In this document: in pieces, positions 1-4,091 of the stretch
Layout of the letters: each line of letters starts with the position of its first letter
How positions within the stretch are numbered: the stretch's first letter is position 1
DNA from: Thermoplasmata archaeon
GTDB lineage: Archaea > Thermoplasmatota > Thermoplasmata > Lutacidiplasmatales > UBA184
DNA length: 5,385 nucleotides
Reading direction: 5' to 3'
NCBI GenBank assembly: GCA_022750355.1
Contig: JAKIVW010000132.1
Span: forward strand, 1 to 5,385
Program-made: the position numbers and the translations under genes
The notes under the pieces: model-generated
Database searches by the model: none
What the model saw: the letters and a program-made list of their open reading frames with translations, nothing else
Told to the model about the DNA's origin: nothing

Positions 1-807
1 CGCCACTCGCCGGCCGAGGGACCTCGGCCTCCCCTACTCCCAGTGGTCCCTTTCAAGACTGAGGGACGAGGCGAGGAATCAGCGTATCGTCGACTCGATC
101 TCGATCGAGTGGCTTCGCGTCGTGCTCGACGAGGCGGACATGAGCCACCAGTCGATCAAAACCTGGAAGCAGTCCAGTGACCCCAAGTTCGAGGAGAAAC
201 GGAAGCGGATCGACCGGCTCACCCACAAGAAACACAACCCTCCGGTCGTGCTGAGCATGGACGAGATTGGTCCCATCTCGCTCCAGCCCCATGGAGGTCA
301 GGGGTGGTTCCGGTCCGGCCACCCCGAGCGGATCCCCTCCACCTACAAGCGACTCAAGGGCACTCGGTACCTCTACCTCACCCTCAACGTCTACCACCAA
401 CGGCTGAGCGGTCGATTGTATCGGCACAAGGGAGGAGAGCCGTGGCTGGACTACGTCCAGCGAGAGGTAGAGCGGTACCCGAAGGATGAGCGGATCTACC
501 TCATCCAGGACAACCTGAGCGCCCACTGGACTCCCGAAGTGCGAGAGTGGGCGAGAAACAACCGAGTGACCTTGGTGGCCTCGGCGACCCAGGCCAGTTG
601 GATGAACCCGGTGGAGAGCCACGCGGGCGACCTCCAGAAACTCGTGCTGGCCGGGTCGAACTATAGCTCGTGGACCGAGGTTCGGAGAGAGGTAGCCCGA
701 GCGATCTCCTTTCGGAACCGAGAGCGAGGGCTACGCAAGAAGCGGTTCCGCGACACTCAAATGGGCAAGTGGAAAATCCACCGACGACCTATCTGGAAGC
801 GGCACTA
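1..807 (+). mobile_element. IS630-family insertion sequence, right-hand part only
   Basis: The stretch holds the 3' part of an IS630-type transposase gene. It appears to end at the TA dinucleotide at 806-807, because recognisable cyclase coding sequence begins at 809 on the opposite strand. IS630 elements insert at TA and duplicate it, which fits this junction. The inferred terminal sequence, read inward from 805 on the minus strand, starts GTGCCGCTTCCAGATAGG. The left end lies outside the window, so neither the terminal inverted repeats nor the second TA copy can be checked. The exact boundary is inference. Confidence 0.6.
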
Positions 808-808
808 G
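2..808 (+). CDS. IS630-family transposase, 5'-truncated by the window edge
   Basis: A cut-and-paste DDE transposase that moves its own IS630-type element. The frame is open from base 2 to the TAG at 806-808, 268 codons. The GTG at 122 is therefore not the true start: the codons before it encode the usual end of the N-terminal helix-turn-helix part (RPRDLGLPYSQWSLSRLRDE, then SISIEWLRVVLDEA). The catalytic triad is visible as D87 in SMDEIGP (260-262), D170 in LIQDNLSAHW (509-511) and E205 in WMNPVESHAGDL (614-616), counted from base 2. The last two are separated by 34 residues, giving the DD34E spacing known in this family. The basic C-terminus ending in PIWKRH looks complete. The first 80-100 residues are probably missing to the left. 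No frameshift or internal stop is visible, so the enzyme may be active. The stop codon appears to use the TA target site. Confidence 0.9.
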   Translation, partial: ATRRPRDLGLPYSQWSLSRLRDEARNQRIVDSISIEWLRVVLDEADMSHQSIKTWKQSSDPKFEEKRKRIDRLTHKKHNPPVVLSMDEIGPISLQPHGGQGWFRSGHPERIPSTYKRLKGTRYLYLTLNVYHQRLSGRLYRHKGGEPWLDYVQREVERYPKDERIYLIQDNLSAHWTPEVREWARNNRVTLVASATQASWMNPVESHAGDLQKLVLAGSNYSSWTEVRREVARAISFRNRERGLRKKRFRDTQMGKWKIHRRPIWKRH

Positions 809-1138
809 GAGGTCGCCCGCTTGATCGACGACGTCGCCGAGGTGAATACCGATCCGGATCTCGACTCGATCGGGTCCGGAACCTTCGTTGTGTTCGAGGA
901 GGGTACGTTGCACGGCTATCGCGCATTCCAATGCCTGGAGCGCACTCGGGAATTCTACGAGGAACCCATCCCCCAAGCGGTTGACTTCCCGACCCCCGTG
1001 AGACTGGAAAACCGGCCGCACGAGCCTCCGCTGGGTTTCCAAGAGGCGAAGGGCACGGGGTTCGTCCCGTTGGGCAAGTGCCGAGTACCCCACCATATCG
1101 GTGAACATGATGGCGGAGAGGCGACGAGTCGTGGCCAC
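809..1138 (-). pseudogene. Class III adenylate/guanylate cyclase, N-terminal fragment cut by the IS
   Basis: Class III cyclases make cAMP or cGMP from ATP or GTP. From the GTG at 1138 the frame gives 110 residues of the catalytic domain: the first metal-binding Asp is D14 in FTDMVGYSAL, the second D57 in RLGDGFLVEF, followed by the helix SALQALECAIAVQ and the strand IRIGIHLGDVVDQAGDL. In the family this last strand continues as roughly (Y/L)GDGVNVAARI. Here it runs at 808 into sequence that is the antisense of the transposase (about 25 codons, ending near 731), so the catalytic domain lacks its second half. The residue that is usually Lys in adenylate cyclases (K-x-x-G-D-G) is N53. An in-frame stop at 1163-1165 leaves GTG 1138 as the only plausible start; a GGAGG lies only 2 nt before it. 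The fragment is probably inactive. The domain call is firm and the disruption is inferred. Confidence 0.85.
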
Positions 1139-1394
1139 GTCCTCCGAACGGGTTCCGTTAGATTAAGGCCGCGCCGGAAATGTGCACGCCAACGGCGGTC
1201 GCGATGTGATTTGGACGACTTCGAAATGTCCTCCTCCCACACTTGAACAACCTAGGGCCCGCACAGCCCGAGCATGGATTGAGTCCTACCTGCACAACGT
1301 GGCGGTCGGAGTATTGCCGGCTCAAGGGATCTGGCGCCATGCGCGGTTGGCGATGACAATTGTTAGGACTATCGAGACCATAGAACATATCGCT
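1139..1394. other. Divergent intergenic region between cyclase and antitoxin
   Basis: These 256 bases separate the minus-strand cyclase fragment from the plus-strand toxin-antitoxin pair and should hold both promoters. Open frames that cross it on either strand show no family resemblance. The local composition is more AT-rich towards the antitoxin (for example ACAATTGTTAG at 1356-1366). I see no RNA gene or repeat array. Confidence 0.4.
1158..1166 (-). promoter_or_regulatory. Possible TATA-like promoter of the cyclase gene
   Basis: On the minus strand TTAATCTAA sits 20-28 nt before the GTG start at 1138, in an otherwise GC-rich stretch. This is where an archaeal TATA box would lie for a leaderless transcript. 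No clear purine-rich BRE precedes it, and the assignment depends on the host being an archaeon. Confidence 0.25.
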
Positions 1395-1397
1395 ATG
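1379..1397. promoter_or_regulatory. Inverted repeat over the antitoxin start, possible operator
   Basis: CATAG (1379-1383) and CTATG (1393-1397) form an inverted repeat with a 9-nt spacer, and the right arm includes the ATG of the antitoxin. RHH antitoxins commonly repress their own operons by binding short inverted repeats, so this is a reasonable operator candidate. Five-base arms can also occur by chance. Confidence 0.25.
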
Positions 1398-1649
1398 CCC
1401 GCTGACGCACTCACGACCATCCCGGTGCGCGCCTCCACGAGAGATGAGCTCCAGCGTCTCAAATCGGGGGGCCAGAGCTACGATGATGTCATTCGGGCCG
1501 TCCTCGAAGAGCTCGAGGAGAAGGACCCGTGGTTTGAGGAGATGGAACGGCGCCTAAACGATATCCACTCCCGGAAGGCCAAGCTCCAGCCCATCGAGAC
1601 CCTCTACGCGAAGTACCCACCCTCGAGAGTTCGACGGTCCCCCCGATGA
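1395..1649 (+). CDS. Ribbon-helix-helix antitoxin of a type II toxin-antitoxin pair
   Basis: An 84-aa protein predicted to bind and neutralise the toxin encoded just downstream and to repress the operon. Residues 6-40 fit a ribbon-helix-helix unit: the strand LTTIPVRAS, helix 1 TRDELQRLKSG, a GGQSYDD turn and helix 2 DVIRAVLEELEE. The pattern (T-x-I-x-V, then L-x-x-L-K-x-G-x-S-Y-D-D-V-I) is common in archaeal VapB-like antitoxins and also occurs in bacteria. Residues 41-84 are highly charged (KDPWFEEMERRLNDI, then a basic tail) and would be the toxin-wrapping part. I chose the ATG at 1395 because the domain starts right after it; the frame stays open back to 1182 but that extension resembles no protein. 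No SD precedes the ATG. The stop shares ATGA (1646-1649) with the toxin start, indicating translational coupling. Confidence 0.75.
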   Translation: MPADALTTIPVRASTRDELQRLKSGGQSYDDVIRAVLEELEEKDPWFEEMERRLNDIHSRKAKLQPIETLYAKYPPSRVRRSPR

Positions 1650-1963
1650 ACCTTCGGGTCGTCGTGGGCCCGTCGTTCGAGAAGGATGTCGCTGTTCTCC
1701 CGCTCAGCGCCCGAACCGAAATGTGGCGATTAATCGGTAGGCTCCGGATGCGCCCCTTCGCCTCGGGGCTGGGCTACAGAGTGGGTCAACTTAGGCATAT
1801 CACTCGCGAAGGCGTTAGAGTCGCGCACTTCCTGAGCGATCGGTATCGGCTACTCTTCGAGGTCGATGGCGATCTTCTCGTCTTGGTAGGTGTGGGGCCT
1901 CGACCCGGGTTCTACCCCCGCCTGGATCGACTTCGAGGCCCTCGCGCAGACCGGATTCGGTGA
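1646..1963 (+). CDS. RelE/ParE-superfamily toxin
   Basis: A 105-aa basic protein with the general layout of the RelE/ParE toxin fold: a first strand with the helix entry LRVVVGPSFEKDVAVLP, a helical hairpin (SARTEMWRLIGRLRMRPFASG), then a beta-sheet core (YRVGQLRHITREGVRVAHFLSDRYRLLFEVDGDLLVLVGVGPRPGFYPRL). The S-D-R-Y-R-L-L-F-E-V-D-G-D-L-L-V-L segment matches the family's usual D-Y-R-(V/I)-x-Y/F-x-V-x-x-x-x-(V/I)-x-V-L strand pair. R66, R68, R86 and Y90 are candidate active-site residues by position. RelE members cut mRNA at the ribosome and ParE members poison gyrase; the sequence alone does not decide which. The gene overlaps the antitoxin by 4 nt, the standard antitoxin-first order. The segment QLRHITREGVRVAHF is less typical, so this is a divergent member. 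The frame is intact. Confidence 0.7.
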   Translation: MNLRVVVGPSFEKDVAVLPLSARTEMWRLIGRLRMRPFASGLGYRVGQLRHITREGVRVAHFLSDRYRLLFEVDGDLLVLVGVGPRPGFYPRLDRLRGPRADRIR

Positions 1964-2104
1964 AACGTCGTCCTCCTTGGAGACAGTGGATAAGGATCGG
2001 CGATTGGTGGATTTGAACTCCCGGCCGTTCGAATCTCCGGCACCATCAACTACGTGGTTACACTAGAGTGGATCGGCCCCTGACCCGGCCCACAAGGAGG
2101 AGTT
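1964..2104. other. Intergenic region with tRNA T-arm-like debris
   Basis: Between the toxin and the dehydrogenase, the plus strand carries GTTCGAATC (2027-2035) followed by CCGGCACCA (2037-2045), which resembles a tRNA T-loop and 3' CCA end. The minus strand carries AGTTCAAATCC (2020-2010), a second T-loop-like string. In neither orientation could I pair a 5-bp T-stem or a 7-bp acceptor stem, so this is not a functional tRNA. It could be a relic or an old integration scar, or chance. The last part holds the dehydrogenase ribosome binding site. Confidence 0.25.
2095..2100 (+). promoter_or_regulatory. Ribosome binding site of the dehydrogenase gene
   Basis: AGGAGG ends 4 nt before the GTG at 2105 and fixes that codon as the start of the gene. 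The membrane-protein and VOC genes on the other strand show SD-like cores at the same 4-nt spacing, which suggests this is normal for the organism. Confidence 0.7.
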
Positions 2105-3061
2105 GTGACGGATATTGCGAGTGCGAAGTCGGGAACAAGAATCGGGTTCATCGGCATGGGCCACATGGGGAGTGCCATGACCCGCCGGCTGCTGGCCGCG
2201 GGCTACCCCGTTGCGGTCTACGACCGAACGGCGGAGAAGGCGCGCGCGGCCGGGTCCTGGGGGGCCACGCCGGTCGCGACGCCCCGGGAGTTGGCCGCGG
2301 GCTGCGAGGTCGTCCTGTGCTCGGTGACGAACGATGAGGCACAGCACGAAGTGATGTTCGGCCCCGACGGGGCGCTCGCCGGGGTCCGTCCGGGGTCGAT
2401 GATGATCGACCTGAGCACGGTCTCTCCGGGAGCATCCCGCCGGGTCCACAGCGCGGCAGCGGACCGGGGCGCCGCGATGATCGATGCGGCCGTCTCGGGC
2501 AGCGTTCCCCAGGTGGAGCAGGGCAGCCTCGTGATCTTCGTGGGCGGCGAGACGGAGACCTACCAGAAGTGCCGGCCCGTCCTCGACGTGCTGGGGTCGA
2601 CGATCTTCCACATGGGCGCGAGCGGGATGGGCACGACGATGAAGCTCGTGGTCAACACGCTCCTCGGGATGGGCATGCAGGCCCTCGCGGAGGCGATCGC
2701 GCTGGGCGGCAAGGCGGGGATCGAACCGGGACTGATGCTCGACGTGCTCGGACAGACCTACGTGCTCACGCCGAGCCAGAAGTCCAAGCTCGAGAACGTG
2801 CGCCGCGACGACTACCCGACCAACTTCGCCCTGTCCTTGATGCACAAGGACTTCGACCTCGTCCTCCGGGAAGCCTACGACCTCTCGGTGGCCATGCCGG
2901 CGACCGCCGCCGCTCAGCAGATGGCCGCCGCTGCCACAGCCCGGGGAATGGATGCGGATTTTTCGATCATGATCCGGTTCATGATAGACCTGGCCGCCGC
3001 GCCCGCCCTACCCCAGGAATCGGGGGCCGACTCGGCCCGTCGTCCCGCGCCCACTCCCTAG
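2105..3061 (+). CDS. NAD(P)-dependent 3-hydroxyisobutyrate dehydrogenase-family oxidoreductase
   Basis: A cytoplasmic beta-hydroxyacid dehydrogenase of 318 aa that reversibly oxidises a 3-hydroxyacid such as 3-hydroxyisobutyrate, or reduces tartronate, glyoxylate or succinic semialdehyde; the substrate cannot be set from sequence. The N-terminal Rossmann domain shows G17-M-G19-H-M-G22, and Y38-D39-R40 follows the second strand; an Arg just after the Asp favours no clear NAD/NADP choice. The substrate loop D127-A-A-V-S131-G132-S, catalytic K180 with N184 (MKLVVN) and the C-terminal H-K248-D249-F-D-L motif are all present, so the enzyme should be active. Family members are usually 285-300 aa; the extra length is an 8-residue N-terminal lead and a Pro/Ala-rich tail after about residue 297. 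The GTG start has a strong SD. It is alone on its strand and convergent with the VOC gene. Confidence 0.93.
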   Translation: MTDIASAKSGTRIGFIGMGHMGSAMTRRLLAAGYPVAVYDRTAEKARAAGSWGATPVATPRELAAGCEVVLCSVTNDEAQHEVMFGPDGALAGVRPGSMMIDLSTVSPGASRRVHSAAADRGAAMIDAAVSGSVPQVEQGSLVIFVGGETETYQKCRPVLDVLGSTIFHMGASGMGTTMKLVVNTLLGMGMQALAEAIALGGKAGIEPGLMLDVLGQTYVLTPSQKSKLENVRRDDYPTNFALSLMHKDFDLVLREAYDLSVAMPATAAAQQMAAAATARGMDADFSIMIRFMIDLAAAPALPQESGADSARRPAPTP

Positions 3062-3100
3062 GTACTTGGTTTCGGCCGAAAAAACGGCGCACTAGTACCT
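3060..3100. repeat. Nested inverted repeats after the dehydrogenase
   Basis: AGGTACT at 3060-3066 (overlapping the TAG stop) and AGTACCT at 3094-3100 are perfect 7-bp inverted arms 27 nt apart. Inside them lies the 12-bp perfect palindrome TTTCGGCCGAAA at 3070-3081, extended by A's to a run of six A's (3079-3084). The arrangement could be a protein-binding dyad or part of the terminator zone between two convergent genes. Confidence 0.5.
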
Positions 3101-3123
3101 CTCGGGCGGCACGACCGCAGAGG
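3079..3123 (-). terminator. Possible terminator of the minus-strand gene cluster
   Basis: Reading on the minus strand from the VOC gene, a hairpin with arms CCTCT/AGAGG (3098-3102 with 3119-3123) and GCGG/CCGC (3106-3109 with 3115-3118), a 5-nt loop and a 3-nt bulge is followed 13 nt later by six T's (3084-3079). The distance between hairpin and T run is longer than in classical intrinsic terminators; an archaeal polymerase could stop at the T run alone. The location between convergent genes fits. Confidence 0.35.
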
Positions 3124-3199
3124 ACCGCTTCCTCCGATTGGGATCCGGAAGTCCGCGCTGTCGCCGCGCGCGGCACCCGAATAGGCGAATCGGACCGGG

Positions 3200-3571
3200 T
3201 CACTTCGGCGGGCGCTCCTTGAGCTCGAACACGTTCCCCTCCGGGTCGCGGAAGTAACACCAGCGACCACCCCCCTCCCGGCGGCCGAGCATCTCCGTTA
3301 CCGGTTGGACGCCACGAGCGATCAGCTCCTGGTGCGCCGACTCGATATCCTCGACCGCATAGCCGACCTGGTATCGGATTCGTTCGTACTGCGGTTCGTC
3401 GCTACGCTGTATGACCTCGAGCAGGTTTCCGCCTCCAAGGTCGAACTGCACCCAGTCCGCGCCGACGTCAAGTTCGACCAATCCCAGAACCTCGCGGTAG
3501 AAGCGACGTTGCTTGGCGAGATCCTCCGATACGACACGGATCCAACACGGCCACTCCAGTTTCGCGCGCAT
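3200..3571 (-). CDS. VOC-superfamily (glyoxalase/bleomycin-resistance fold) protein
   Basis: A 123-aa soluble protein with two beta-alpha-beta-beta-beta units. Unit one is WIRVVSEDLAKQRRFYREVLGL followed by WVQFDLGGGNLLEVIQ; unit two is QVGYAVEDIESAHQELIARGVQPV followed by RWCYFRDPEGNVFELKE. The F-Y-x-x-V-L-G-L and F-x-D-P-E-G-N-x-F-E-L signatures are diagnostic of the superfamily, which includes glyoxalases, dioxygenases and drug-binding proteins. The acidic ligands E52 and E116 are kept, but the two positions normally His are I11 and Q68 (or their neighbours), so classical glyoxalase I chemistry is doubtful; it may bind a ligand or use another metal set. I chose ATG 3571 because GGGGGAG sits 4 nt before it; an upstream in-frame GTG at 3589 has no SD and adds only six residues. 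It lies downstream of the membrane-protein gene on the same strand, with a hairpin between them. Confidence 0.85.
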   Translation of the reverse strand: MRAKLEWPCWIRVVSEDLAKQRRFYREVLGLVELDVGADWVQFDLGGGNLLEVIQRSDEPQYERIRYQVGYAVEDIESAHQELIARGVQPVTEMLGRREGGGRWCYFRDPEGNVFELKERPPK

Positions 3572-3603
3572 GGCACTCCCCCATCCCACTGGAGGAGACC
3601 GGC

Positions 3604-3612
3604 CGATAAATC
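3604..3612 (-). promoter_or_regulatory. Weak TATA-like box before the VOC gene
   Basis: On the minus strand GATTTATCG is centred about 36 nt before the chosen ATG at 3571. In an archaeon this would place transcription start near 3581, giving a leader of about 10 nt that still contains GGGGGAG. It is the only AT-rich spot between the hairpin and the gene. The match is short and could be chance. Confidence 0.2.
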
Positions 3613-3629
3613 GCCGGGGCTTCCCGGCG
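3612..3629 (-). terminator. Perfect GC-rich hairpin between membrane protein and VOC gene
   Basis: CGCCGGG (3612-3618) and CCCGGCG (3623-3629) are perfect 7-bp complementary arms around a 4-nt loop. On the minus strand the stem lies 38 nt after the membrane-protein stop and is followed by ATTTATC rather than a clean T run. It could be a weak terminator, an attenuator or an mRNA-stabilising end that sets different levels for the upstream and downstream genes. Confidence 0.4.
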
Positions 3630-3667
3630 GGAGGTGGGACGTCGTACGCTTCGGTCGACGAGGAGAT

Positions 3668-3850
3668 TCAATCCACGTAGGTTTCGGACTTTCGAGCCCG
3701 ACCGATGATGACCGCGCCGGCGATCTGAAGGGACCCTCCGGCGACCACGAGGATCGCGGCCCCGGTCCGGTCCGCATCGGTGAGCCCCAGGATGAAGATG
3801 AGGAATCCTACGACGGCCAGAAAAACGCCGAACGATTTCCACCCGTTCAT
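3668..3850 (-). CDS. Small two-helix membrane protein of unknown function
   Basis: A 60-aa hydrophobic protein. Two membrane segments are evident: FGVFLAVVGFLIFILGLT (about 7-24) and GAAILVVAGGSLQIAGAVIIG (about 30-50), joined by a short DADRT loop and followed by a charged tail (RARKSETYVD). The two helices with a short polar turn suggest a helical hairpin with both ends on the same side, probably cytoplasmic given the basic residues after helix 2. I do not recognise a named family. The ATG at 3850 has GAGG 4 nt upstream, and this SD overlaps the stop codon of the 41-aa ORF just before it, so the two are probably translated from one mRNA. A third, longer gene follows 96 nt later. The hydrophobic pattern and RBS make it a likely real gene. 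Confidence 0.7.
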   Translation of the reverse strand: MNGWKSFGVFLAVVGFLIFILGLTDADRTGAAILVVAGGSLQIAGAVIIGRARKSETYVD

Positions 3851-3856
3851 CGGACC

Positions 3857-3982
3857 TCACGCGGACCGTCGTCTCCCGGCGGCGGCCAAGAAGTCCCGCT
3901 CGGTTTGTATGAACAGGTCGCGCTCCGCCGAGTTGGCCCCGTGAACGCAGACGTACCCTTGATCGAACCCGTCAAGCTTCAT
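3857..3982 (-). CDS. Small ORF of 41 aa, hypothetical protein
   Basis: The frame runs from ATG 3982 to TGA 3859-3857 and encodes a 41-aa soluble peptide beginning MKLDGFDQGYVCVHGANSAE, then RDLFIQTERDFLAAAG and a basic end RRRSA. It fills most of the gap between the transporter and the membrane-protein gene on the same strand, and its stop lies 6 nt before the next ATG, so tight coupling is likely. Codon choice is GC-rich like its neighbours. Evidence against: no SD precedes the ATG, the frame is short, and I recognise no family. The frame remains open upstream to a stop at 4028-4030 but with no better start. The segment from S18 to G36 looks like one amphipathic helix. It holds one Cys (C12) and one His (H14). 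Confidence 0.45.
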   Translation of the reverse strand: MKLDGFDQGYVCVHGANSAERDLFIQTERDFLAAAGRRRSA

Positions 3983-4091
3983 GGTGCCCGCGTCGCGTGC
4001 TCGAGTGCCCCATTCCCGTTCGTCCCTTCAAGGGGTAGGTTGGGGGCCGGACTAACTCGAAAGGCCGGGCCGGGCTCGCTCTGCCGGGTTC
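3983..4091. other. Gap between the transporter and the 41-aa ORF
   Basis: A 109-bp GC-rich spacer on the minus-strand cluster. It contains a short palindrome CCCTTCAAGGG (4025-4035) and repeated GGCCGGG-like strings near 4064-4075. No convincing hairpin with a T run and no clear promoter is visible, so read-through from the transporter into the small genes is possible. Confidence 0.3.

Noticed and set aside
731..808. C-terminal end of the cyclase frame as real protein
   Set aside because: These codons are the antisense of the transposase C-terminus, so they are an accidental extension after the insertion point.
1158..1388. 76-codon minus-strand frame upstream of the cyclase
   Set aside because: No family resemblance and no ribosome binding site; it overlaps the likely promoter region of both flanking genes.
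1182..1394. N-terminal extension of the antitoxin frame back to 1182
   Set aside because: The frame is open but the extra 71 residues resemble no protein; the RHH domain starts directly after the ATG at 1395.
1999..2045. Functional tRNA gene
   Set aside because: T-loop-like strings are present, but I could not form a T-stem, acceptor stem or anticodon arm in either orientation.
2063..2845. 260-codon minus-strand open frame across the dehydrogenase
   Set aside because: It is very rich in Arg, His and Gly, as expected for an antisense frame of GC-rich coding DNA, and overlaps a clear enzyme gene with all motifs.
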